NCBI RefSeq assembly: GCF_002367995.1
Contig: NZ_AP018207.1
Location: forward strand, 2,525,083-2,589,082
Direction of reading: 5' to 3'
Origin: Calothrix brevissima NIES-22
Lineage (GTDB): Bacteria; Cyanobacteriota; Cyanobacteriia; Cyanobacteriales; Nostocaceae
DNA: 64,000 bases
The notes beneath the pieces are model-generated. The model was not told the origin of the DNA. It searched no databases and saw nothing but the letters and a program-made list of their open reading frames with translations. A program made the position numbers and the translations under genes. Below, piece by piece: positions 44,809 through 52,373 of this stretch. How positions within the stretch are numbered: position 1 is the first letter of the stretch; the number at the start of each line of letters is the position of its first letter.

Positions 44809-45606
44809 TTACAACTGATTCAACATTTTATGAGTTTGCGGCACAACACGAACGTGATGCACAAACTTTTTCATTAGAGCTTGCCACTTCAAAACCTGTT
44901 CTGGTAAAGGTGCAAGTATAGGTTTATTTGCCAATTTCTGCCAGTCAGCCAAAGGTGTGACAGGTTGTAAAAAAATCGGGATTTCAGGACTCACATCTGC
45001 CACTAATAAAGCTGAACGCTCTAATTCAGTTGGCTCTGTGTTTTCGGAAATAATTATCTTGACAAAAACATCTAAATGTGAGTCATAACCTAATTTAAGG
45101 CATTGAGCGTGTTCTTGCCAATAGCTTTCACCGCTAACACTAGGTAACTTAAAATCCATGCCTACGGAATCTAAATAGGGTAGGAGCATAGCTAACTGTT
45201 CTGGACGATGACCTCCAGTCTCTAGATATATGGGCAGATTGGTGAGCGATCGCACTTGGGGGAGAAATGAAGCCAAAAAAGGCGCATGAAGCAAGGGTTC
45301 GCCCCCAGTTAAGCTGATGCTATCGTGTAGAAAAGGAATATTTTGCCGTTCAACCCATTGTAATAATGTGGGTAGGGAGACAGGATTAGAATGCACTTCA
45401 AAATCCCGTAAGCCCGGGGTTTGCTCTATATTACAGGTGTCCGGTGCATTCCAAGTATGGGCGCTATCGCAAAAGTGACAGCGTAAATCACAAAAAGCAA
45501 AGCGAATAAAAATCTGCCTTGTCCCGACATTGAGTCCTTCCCCTTGAATAGCAGAAAAGACCTCTATCAGACGTGCAGTAGGATTAAGCGTAGTTTTAGA
45601 AGTCAT
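44809..45606 (-). CDS. queE: 7-carboxy-7-deazaguanine synthase QueE
   Basis: Radical SAM enzyme that contracts 6-carboxytetrahydropterin to the deazaguanine precursor of queuosine. The cluster motif is C-x3-C-x2-C (FCDLRCHFCDS). GEGLNVGTRQIFIRF, LTGGEPLLHAPF and LETGGHRP are also typical. Length 265 aa. The tail runs up to a heptamer array. It is divergent from the STAS gene. Confidence 0.92.
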   Translation of the reverse strand: MTSKTTLNPTARLIEVFSAIQGEGLNVGTRQIFIRFAFCDLRCHFCDSAHTWNAPDTCNIEQTPGLRDFEVHSNPVSLPTLLQWVERQNIPFLHDSISLTGGEPLLHAPFLASFLPQVRSLTNLPIYLETGGHRPEQLAMLLPYLDSVGMDFKLPSVSGESYWQEHAQCLKLGYDSHLDVFVKIIISENTEPTELERSALLVADVSPEIPIFLQPVTPLADWQKLANKPILAPLPEQVLKWQALMKKFVHHVRVVPQTHKMLNQL

Positions 45607-45827
45607 GGGATGATAGCCAGGCGATCGCGCTGCGTCTTCACAACAGCAAGTAAGATTTTTTAGTCTCTTGTTCTATTGTGAATCGTCGCAGTCATCTACA
45701 GTCTCTACCAAGTCACCCGCAATTAGTCCTGATTTCTAATCATTGCAGGTGATGATAAGTAATTACATGAGGACAAAATTAACGTTTTGCAGCTTACATT
45801 TACCCAGCAATTAAAGTGCAGAGCTTC

Positions 45828-46853
45828 ATGACTAGCCAACTTCAAGAGGTCGATTTTCTCGTTACTTATTTAAATGAAATAGCAATAGTGCAGGTACCTA
45901 TCCGATTGACTGTGCTTGAAGGCGTAGAATTCAAGCAAACTTGCCAAAAGTTAATTCAGGAAAATGCACAAATTAAGCAAATAATCATCGACTTTCACCA
46001 AACTACTTTTATGGATAGTAGTGGTTTAGGTGCTTTAGTCAGTAATTTCAAAACCGCCAAGGAAAAACAAGTATTATTTATACTACGTAATGTAACTCCT
46101 CCAGTAATGGCAGTCCTCAACCTCACAGGATTGGATCGAGTTTTTCCTATTGAAGCCTTGGATATATTAGCGCAAAAAGAACAACATAGTCTGCCAAGTA
46201 CTCAGGTATCGTCTGCGCGTCAGGTTGAGCAGCTACCTACTACTCATCCTTCTGTAGCATCTTGGATGAAACGGTTGATTGATATAGTGGGAGCGCTCTT
46301 TGGTTTAGTAATTACAGGATTTTTGCTGATTCCCATTGCTATTGCTATTACAATTGACGATCCCGGCCCGATTTTCTTTAGTCAAACCCGTTGTGGTTGG
46401 ATGGGGAAGCGGTTTGAAATTTGGAAATTTCGCTCCATGTGTGTGGATGCAGAAGCCAAAAAATCCCAGGTAAAAAACCAAGTACAAGGTGCTTTTTTCA
46501 AAAATGAAAGCGATCCTAGAGTCACAAAGTTAGGGCGCTTTTTACGGCGTACTAGTCTCGATGAATTACCACAATTTTGGAACGTTCTTCAAGGAGATAT
46601 GAGTTTAGTTGGTACTCGACCACCTACACCTGATGAAGTAGAACGCTATGAAGTACCAGAATGGCAACGTTTAGATGTCAAACCTGGGATGACAGGCGAA
46701 TGGCAGGTAAATGGTAGGTCAAAAGTACGTAGTTTTGAAGATGTAATTCGCTTGGATTTACAGTATCAAAAAAATTGGAGTTTACTGTATGACCTCAAGC
46801 TAATTTTCAAAACTATAGTCATTCTTTTTAATAAAAACAGTGGTGCAGTTTAG
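45828..46853 (+). CDS. STAS domain-bacterial sugar transferase fusion
   Basis: The 341-aa protein has an N-terminal STAS domain (residues ~10-105) with the phosphorylatable-serine region FMDSSGLGALV, a short Ser/Gln-rich linker, a transmembrane hairpin (GALFGLVITGFLLIPIAIA), then a polyprenol-phosphate sugar-1-phosphate transferase domain: KRFEIWKFRSM, DPRVTKLGRFLRRTSLDELP, PQFWNVLQGDMSLVGTRPP. It starts lipid-linked polysaccharide synthesis. The STAS part suggests control by an anti-sigma-antagonist-type kinase or phosphatase. An upstream GTG at 45816 is an alternative start. Confidence 0.88.
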   Translation: MTSQLQEVDFLVTYLNEIAIVQVPIRLTVLEGVEFKQTCQKLIQENAQIKQIIIDFHQTTFMDSSGLGALVSNFKTAKEKQVLFILRNVTPPVMAVLNLTGLDRVFPIEALDILAQKEQHSLPSTQVSSARQVEQLPTTHPSVASWMKRLIDIVGALFGLVITGFLLIPIAIAITIDDPGPIFFSQTRCGWMGKRFEIWKFRSMCVDAEAKKSQVKNQVQGAFFKNESDPRVTKLGRFLRRTSLDELPQFWNVLQGDMSLVGTRPPTPDEVERYEVPEWQRLDVKPGMTGEWQVNGRSKVRSFEDVIRLDLQYQKNWSLLYDLKLIFKTIVILFNKNSGAV

Positions 46854-46902
46854 CCAATTACCTGCATTTTAAATTTGTGGGTAACTCATAAATCACAAAA
46901 TT

Positions 46903-46949
46903 AATCTGTGAGTCTCAGTTGAATTTACTCTGAGGCGCACAGATTTTTT
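46903..46949 (+). terminator. Rho-independent terminator after the sugar transferase
   Basis: AATCTGTG (46903-46910) pairs with CACAGATT (46938-46945), with an inner CTCAG/CTGAG pair, followed by a six-T run. It lies 50 bp after the stop. Confidence 0.8.
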
Positions 46950-47058
46950 ATTAACTAACTGTTAGAGAGTTAAGGCGCAATGGGAAGACTGAAATAAGTA
47001 CAGAGAGTTTTTGCGATCGCTCTACCGAAACTAAGAGTTAAAAAGCTAGGAGAAGATT

Positions 47059-48465
47059 ATGAGTTTACCCATACATGTAACTTTTACACTTGCTAGTTGG
47101 ATTGTCAAAGGACTGGCAGATGGAAGCCTTGAAAGGGTTGGGGGTGTAATTCGAGATGTCGGTAGTAAGCAAGTTGTTACTTGGTTACGAGATATAACTG
47201 GTCAAAAATCCCAAATCATACCTACAGGTGGTTCCTCTAATAATTTGCTGAACGTTATGTTTTCTGGCGCAAATCTTGTGGCTTCGGGGGTTAATACTGC
47301 TGTTACAGGAAAAGGATTGGCTGATGTCAACGAGCGTTTAGGCGGAGTTGAACAGGTTGGTTTAGGTAATATTGCTGTCTCCGGGGTAAATCTGATTGGC
47401 ACAGTTGCTAATGCGGCTATTGCTGGTAAAGGCTTTGCAGATGTTAATGGAAGATTAAATGGAATTGAAAATCAGTTAGGAGAAATTGCTCAAAATATAG
47501 AACTAAATCAAGGAATTTTACAGCTAACCACTGCAACTAGCATACTGAATTTAGGTGTTTCAGTGATGAGCTTTGCTGTAATAGCACAAAGACTTAAAGA
47601 ACTCGAAAAACGGTTACAAGAATCACAAGAATTGTTAACCAAAATGAATCGTAAAATTGACTTAAGTTTTTATGCTAACTTTCGTGCAGCTATTGAATTA
47701 GCAGTTAATGCTTTTACTATGAGTAAAACTGAAAATCGTAGAAGTAGTGCCTTACAAGCAATTAACCGTTTTTTAGAAGCAGAACATATTTATACTGAAT
47801 ATGCTGATATTGAAATTGAACAACAAAGCCAAATAGCTGATGAATATTTACTGACTTTATCTTTAGCTTACTTGGCTGAAGCTCGTTGTTATTTAGAATT
47901 AGAAGAACACAATACAGCACTTCGTCGTTTCCAAGAAGGAGCAAAAGTTGTACGTTCTCGTATTTATCAATATGTTGACCTTTTACTTACTTCTAACCCC
48001 GCAGCATACTTACAACCTCAGTTACAAGGCCAAATTGATTTGCGAAGATTAACTCGCATTTACCAATGGATTGACCCAGCTTTTGATGAAAATGCAGTCT
48101 TTGAGATGCAACGTGAGAATCTATTCAAAATAGTTCAAGACCCTAAAACATGGGTAGACTCACTACCACCAGCAATTCTAACTCGTATTGAAGTTAAAGG
48201 AGGATGGTTCGGCCCAAGCCAGGATGATTTGAAGCAAGAAGCCTACAAACGTCTTCCTCAAGTTTTGGAAATTATAGAATCAATGATTGAAACTAATCGC
48301 CGATTTGAAGCATATCAAACGGAAGTCGAAGCAATCTCGCAATTAGGAATTAGCTTTCATGAATGGCTGAAATTAACTCCCTCAACAGAAAGTCAACCAG
48401 AGGCCGCAGAATTGATGTATATTACTCCCTTAGAGCCTCTAAACTTGTTAACTGGAGCGCTTTAA
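47059..48465 (+). CDS. Unrecognised 468-aa protein with internal duplication and hydrophobic core
   Basis: No family assigned. Residues 69-98 and 109-137 repeat each other (SG-NL---VN-A--GKG-ADVN-RL-G-E). A hydrophobic segment follows at about 153-177, then a coiled coil (178-205, KELEKRLQESQELLTKMNRK), then a helical region at 240-330 that could be TPR-like (YLAEARCYLELEEHNTALRR). The layout recalls helical membrane-active or scaffold proteins but nothing proves it. ATG at 47059 has AGGAG upstream. It precedes the PIN toxin pair, GmrSD-like and XisHI genes. Confidence 0.7.
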   Translation: MSLPIHVTFTLASWIVKGLADGSLERVGGVIRDVGSKQVVTWLRDITGQKSQIIPTGGSSNNLLNVMFSGANLVASGVNTAVTGKGLADVNERLGGVEQVGLGNIAVSGVNLIGTVANAAIAGKGFADVNGRLNGIENQLGEIAQNIELNQGILQLTTATSILNLGVSVMSFAVIAQRLKELEKRLQESQELLTKMNRKIDLSFYANFRAAIELAVNAFTMSKTENRRSSALQAINRFLEAEHIYTEYADIEIEQQSQIADEYLLTLSLAYLAEARCYLELEEHNTALRRFQEGAKVVRSRIYQYVDLLLTSNPAAYLQPQLQGQIDLRRLTRIYQWIDPAFDENAVFEMQRENLFKIVQDPKTWVDSLPPAILTRIEVKGGWFGPSQDDLKQEAYKRLPQVLEIIESMIETNRRFEAYQTEVEAISQLGISFHEWLKLTPSTESQPEAAELMYITPLEPLNLLTGAL

Positions 48466-48491
48466 ATAAGCTACTTTATTACATAGTTGAA

Positions 48492-48527
48492 AGCGATCGC
48501 ACTTGAGAATTGAGGAGTGCGATCGCT
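48492..48527. terminator. HIP1-based bidirectional hairpin
   Basis: AGCGATCGCACT (48492-48503) and AGTGCGATCGCT (48516-48527) form a perfect 12-bp stem with a 12-nt loop. Both arms contain the HIP1 octamer. It lies between the convergent 468-aa gene and the PIN toxin gene. Confidence 0.6.
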
Positions 48528-48543
48528 AAATAAGTTTAAACTA

Positions 48544-48999
48544 TTAATTAATATTTTGCCATTCACGAGCATTTATAAATAATGATAAATGTTTAAGATT
48601 AGTAGTAGCAATAGTAACTTGATGCCCTTTTAATTGTTCAATTTTCGCTTGTGCTGCTAAAATAACATCACCATCAAGAGATTTAGGATCAGCAGTAGGA
48701 TTTCCTGTATTTCTAACTTCAGCCCACAAATTTGCAGCTAGAAGCATTACAGAAGTAGTAATAGGTAAATAAGTAATTGCTTGTTTAAGTTGATCTAACC
48801 GTTTAATACCTGATGTTTTTCCTGCTCTCAGTAGCTCTCGCCTTACTTCATAATCAGTAATTTCAGGTAAGATTATTTGATACCCTTTTAGGGGTAGTTC
48901 ATCTAACCAGGCTTTACACTCCTGACAAATAGTATTACTACTTTTAGGATTTGTTACCATTCCTAAAACATTCGTATCTAGGAAAACCAGTTTACTCAT
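48544..48999 (-). CDS. PIN-domain ribonuclease toxin (VapC-like)
   Basis: The 151-aa protein has the PIN start FLDTNVLGMV (Asp8), an acidic residue in LPEITDYEVRREL (~46-55), and the C-terminal acids in DPKSLDGDVILAAQA (~104-117). PIN toxins cleave RNA. The partner antitoxin gene lies 17 bp upstream in the same direction, a typical toxin-antitoxin arrangement. A convergent hairpin follows. Confidence 0.85.
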   Translation of the reverse strand: MSKLVFLDTNVLGMVTNPKSSNTICQECKAWLDELPLKGYQIILPEITDYEVRRELLRAGKTSGIKRLDQLKQAITYLPITTSVMLLAANLWAEVRNTGNPTADPKSLDGDVILAAQAKIEQLKGHQVTIATTNLKHLSLFINAREWQNIN

Positions 49000-49016
49000 A
49001 AACGTGGATGCCCATT

Positions 49017-49352
49017 TTAAAAGGGATTGTCATCACTTACTTGATTTAAAGATTCCCAAGTTTCTGTTTGTTCATCTCCATCTCCTTGTTCTAACCATTG
49101 TTTTGTTAATTCTTTAAGTGCTTGATGTTGGTGATTTAAAATTTTTTGTTCGTGTTTATCTAACTCTTGTTGAGATTGGCTTATTAATTCAGGTTTAATA
49201 GTTACACTTTTCCGAAAAACTCTGACAATTTCCAGCAGGTTCTCCCAATATTCTTGAGGTGTTTGTTGGATTTCACTTAAAATTTCTATCAAAAAACTTT
49301 CATCACTACTCTTAGTGAATTCAGATTTATTAATTAAATTGGATTGAGACAT
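49017..49352 (-). CDS. Putative antitoxin of the PIN toxin
   Basis: The 111-aa acidic helical protein (MSQSNLINKSEFTKSSDESF; ELDKHEQKILNHQHQALKEL) has no recognised DNA-binding fold. Position directly upstream of the PIN gene, 17 bp apart, and its small size suggest an antitoxin. This is inferred from context. Proteins of this type in cyanobacteria are annotated only as hypothetical. Confidence 0.65.
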   Translation of the reverse strand: MSQSNLINKSEFTKSSDESFLIEILSEIQQTPQEYWENLLEIVRVFRKSVTIKPELISQSQQELDKHEQKILNHQHQALKELTKQWLEQGDGDEQTETWESLNQVSDDNPF

Positions 49353-49591
49353 TAGAAATTATTCCTCATTATCATCAGTGAAGGTGAACTAAAAGAGCCG
49401 CACCCTAATTAAACTATACCAACAAGGTAGGAAAATTAAGAGAGGCGATCGCCTGAATTTACCCTTCTCATCCTTTCGGAAAAGTGAGCTACATCAGTAG
49501 AGAAGGACGTGGAAGGGTAAAGGATTTGTGTAAGAGATGCCAATACTACTGCTTGCTACCAAAAGCTGATCGCTAATAATCAATAATTTTG

Positions 49592-51280
49592 TTATCTAGG
49601 CCAAACTTTAATGGCTATCTCAGCTAAGTTTTCTGCACGCTTTTTGATTGCCTCTTCATTCCAAGTATCTATTTTTCTGAAATAATGATTTAAAGATAAA
49701 TTACTATTATTGAAATAAAGCAATTTATCTGAGAAAGGTTTATTACCCATCTCAGAGTTATATCCTGTTAATGTAAGGTTACCCAAAGTGTGAAGCCATC
49801 TTTTATGAACAGCAGCATAATTCACTTCTAACATTGTTTTCCATTCTTTATTCAATGTTTGGGGCATAATATGTTCAACAGTTAAATTTTCAGGATTAAC
49901 CTTTTCCTTAGTAAGATATGATTCTAAACTTTCTAAAAGAAGCTTTGCCCTATCACTCAAACTATTACTATATACACTTTCTGAAAATATACCCTTCTTA
50001 AAAGCATCATCATCAGGCCAGACCTTATTTTTATCATAACCATTTAAAACTTGTTTTAAGCCCTCAACTAAATCATCAGGATTTGCATTTTTAACTTCCC
50101 GATATAATGTATTGAAAACTGTTCCTAATATTTTTGTAGAGACTCCAGCAAATAAACGACGTACAAAATAAGACTCTAAATAGAGTAAAATATTTTCAAA
50201 GTATTCAAGTGATAATCTTTCTTCTTCATACTCATGATAAACATTTAATAAAAAGATATGACAAGTATTAAAATCAAGCCTGTTCAGTCGTTTAAACCAA
50301 TATCTTAATTTAGTATCAGGTTCTTCATCACAAAAATTAAGACGTTGATAATATTTTGCGAACTGTATCAATTTTTGCAATTCAGCTTTCACACCAATCT
50401 CCGAATTATCAAAGCGTTTTTTTAGAGCTTTGTAAACTTCTTTTTGGTTAACAGCTTCACCATCTTTACGGAGATAAAACCAAAATGCATTTGTAAGTTC
50501 GTCTGCATATTCTTTCTGACCTAGACTAAGCTTAAAACTTTCTTGAAAGGGTAACCATTCATTTTCATAAACTTCCTGTCTTTCTTCGTAAGGCAATTTC
50601 ATGAATATATAGTTACGAACTAAGTCTGCTTGTGTAAGTTCTTCGCCTTTGTTATTTAAACTTTCAAAAATTAGGTAAGGATTATCCGTATCATCAGTAG
50701 TAATATTGACTAACATCAATCTTTCTAACAAAATAGTTTTAAATTTAGCATAGTCAATAGAAATATTTTCTTCTGGATCGGGTTTTTTAAATTTGTTTTC
50801 AAAAAATTTATAAGCTTCGTATATTTGCCCTTCTTTTTTCACATCTTTAAGCGACTTGTTCTGAATGATACTTTTATATGTTTCCCGATCATCTTGGGTA
50901 GGAAGAACTTTATAAATATCATCATTTTTCTTAAATTTATTTATCAAGTACAACTCATCTATTTCTTGTGCCATATCTTTGTTGTTCTTTTTAAGATAGC
51001 TACGTAGTGCTGCCAAGATGATAGTTAGAGTAGTCAGGCGTTGTTGTCCATCTATAACAATATAAGGAGATATCCCGTCGGCTGTTCCAAGTACAGCTTG
51101 AGTAACTATAGGCCCAAGGAAATAAAAGCCTTTTACTTCATCATTGTAGAGACTCATTAAATCTTCCCAAAGAGTCTCCCAGTTGTTCTTTTTCCAAGAA
51201 TATGGACGTTGAAAAAGAGGTATTTGGAATTGTTTACCACCTTCTAGTAAGTTGCGGAGCGTTGTTTCTGAAGCTTTCAT
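49592..51280 (-). CDS. GmrSD-like DUF262-DUF1524 protein
   Basis: The 562-aa protein has the N-terminal DUF262 (ParB-like/GmrS) domain with IPLFQRPYSWKKNNWE and IDGQQRLTT (residues 76-84), and a C-terminal DUF1524 (GmrD-like) domain with VEHIMPQTLNKEW and LGNLTLTGYNSEMGN, resembling His-Asn-His nuclease motifs. Proteins with this fusion act as type IV restriction against modified DNA in known cases. No partner gene is visible. It stands next to xisHI and a toxin-antitoxin pair. Confidence 0.85.
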   Translation of the reverse strand: MKASETTLRNLLEGGKQFQIPLFQRPYSWKKNNWETLWEDLMSLYNDEVKGFYFLGPIVTQAVLGTADGISPYIVIDGQQRLTTLTIILAALRSYLKKNNKDMAQEIDELYLINKFKKNDDIYKVLPTQDDRETYKSIIQNKSLKDVKKEGQIYEAYKFFENKFKKPDPEENISIDYAKFKTILLERLMLVNITTDDTDNPYLIFESLNNKGEELTQADLVRNYIFMKLPYEERQEVYENEWLPFQESFKLSLGQKEYADELTNAFWFYLRKDGEAVNQKEVYKALKKRFDNSEIGVKAELQKLIQFAKYYQRLNFCDEEPDTKLRYWFKRLNRLDFNTCHIFLLNVYHEYEEERLSLEYFENILLYLESYFVRRLFAGVSTKILGTVFNTLYREVKNANPDDLVEGLKQVLNGYDKNKVWPDDDAFKKGIFSESVYSNSLSDRAKLLLESLESYLTKEKVNPENLTVEHIMPQTLNKEWKTMLEVNYAAVHKRWLHTLGNLTLTGYNSEMGNKPFSDKLLYFNNSNLSLNHYFRKIDTWNEEAIKKRAENLAEIAIKVWPR

Positions 51281-51360
51281 TGTAAATATTGGTATAATTG
51301 GATCTACGTTAACAATAATAATGTTAATTTTACTAAAAAAGTAACATCGAAAGAAATATA

Positions 51361-51388
51361 AGAAAAGCCCGTTTTCACGGGCTTTTCT
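51361..51388. terminator. Hairpin terminator upstream of the GmrSD-like gene
   Basis: AGAAAAGCCCG (51361-51371) and CGGGCTTTTCT (51378-51388), a perfect 11-bp stem with a 6-nt loop. It could end transcription from xisHI before the GmrSD-like gene. Confidence 0.7.
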
Positions 51389-51451
51389 CTAAAAATATTA
51401 GTTAAAATCTAAAATTGTATAATCAATTATTACTACGTTGTCGCAGTATAG

Positions 51452-51528
51452 GTAGGGTGTGTTAGGACGGAGTCCGTAACGCACTAAAGCCTTTGGACGG
51501 TGCGTTACGCTTCGCTAACACACCCTAC
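51452..51528. repeat. 77-bp palindromic element
   Basis: GTAGGGTGTGTTAG (51452-51465) and CTAACACACCCTAC (51515-51528) pair perfectly, and inside GTAACGCAC (51476-51484) pairs with GTGCGTTAC (51500-51508). It is a cruciform-type dispersed element, GC-rich against an AT-rich background. Confidence 0.75.
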
Positions 51529-51574
51529 GTGTATTTCAAAAATTAAATATGAGTTCTATATCTAACTTAGCTTT

Positions 51575-51919
51575 TTAGGCGAGCGCAAACTCAGTCAATT
51601 TACGAGTTTCTGGAGAGTGAAAAGCTAAAACAATATCTTCTTTCGGTATACCTTCCCTTAATAACTCAGTAGCGATTCCTTCTTCTGTCCAATCTTCCTC
51701 AATGTAAATCTTCTCATTTTTGATGCGAACATAAACAGAAATTGCTTTGACACGTTTTCTTTCATTCCAACCAATATCAAACCACAGATATTGGTCTCTT
51801 TCTTCATCAAAAGCTAATACAGTATCTACTCCAGATATATTAGGAGTTTGTCGAAAGATTTGATCGTATTCAGTTAATATTTTTTTAATGAGTGAACGGT
51901 AATAATTTAATTTATCCAT
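51575..51919 (-). CDS. xisI: XisI family protein
   Basis: The 114-aa protein starts MDKLNYYRSLIKKILTEYDQ and has GWNERKRVKAISVYVRIKNE and IYIEEDWTEEGIATELLREG, the XisI pattern. XisI was named for control of fdxN-element excision in Anabaena. Most XisHI pairs in cyanobacteria lie far from such elements and their role is unknown. It overlaps xisH by 13 bp. Length is normal. Confidence 0.93.
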   Translation of the reverse strand: MDKLNYYRSLIKKILTEYDQIFRQTPNISGVDTVLAFDEERDQYLWFDIGWNERKRVKAISVYVRIKNEKIYIEEDWTEEGIATELLREGIPKEDIVLAFHSPETRKLTEFALA

Positions 51920-52323
51920 TGCACAATTTCCTCTCGATCAATATTAATAACAACAAGGAAAATTTGATATTGTTCGATAACCAGTTTTATACCTGGTTGC
52001 TGAAAAAAAGTTTCATAAATTTCTTGTTCAATCCCCAAATAAACATTTTGCTGAGGATTAATCACAGATAAAAGTGTACGGTATAAAATATATTGACCTA
52101 AAGCACATTGAAATTCATGAATGGGAGAAAGACCAAGAAAACTCTTAATCTCAACTACTATATTAGCTTCGGCTTTTTGTGCAGAAAACAATTTTTTACC
52201 TGACAGATCGGCAAATAGCTTTAGCCCCTCGTAGATTATAGTATAAGGATCGCGAGTAATTGTCCAACCATCCTTAATTAAGGCGTTTTTAAATCCATCA
52301 TGGTAGGTATCTTTTGCTGGCAT
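51907..52323 (-). CDS. xisH: XisH family protein
   Basis: The 138-aa protein starts MPAKDTYHDGFKNALIKDGW and contains YEGLKLFADLSGKKLFSAQK and AEANIVVEIKSFLG, the XisH signature; the E-x-K centre resembles a PD-(D/E)XK nuclease fold. I chose the ATG at 52323, the family N-terminus, over an ATG two codons earlier. It is cotranscribed with xisI. No excision element boundaries were seen nearby. Confidence 0.93.
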   Translation of the reverse strand: MPAKDTYHDGFKNALIKDGWTITRDPYTIIYEGLKLFADLSGKKLFSAQKAEANIVVEIKSFLGLSPIHEFQCALGQYILYRTLLSVINPQQNVYLGIEQEIYETFFQQPGIKLVIEQYQIFLVVINIDREEIVQWIN

Positions 52324-52346
52324 TGTCACCCTGTTAATAACAGTCA

Positions 52347-52365
52347 GGTGGGCATTACACCCACC
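52347..52365. terminator. Short hairpin between acnB and xisH
   Basis: GGTGGG pairs with CCCACC around a 7-nt loop. Weak: the stem is short and no T-run follows on the acnB strand. Confidence 0.35.
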
Positions 52366-52373
52366 AGATAAAA

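Noticed and set aside
51575-52323. xisHI as evidence of an fdxN-type excision element
   Set aside because: No recombinase or border repeats were seen, and such pairs are common in cyanobacteria away from elements.
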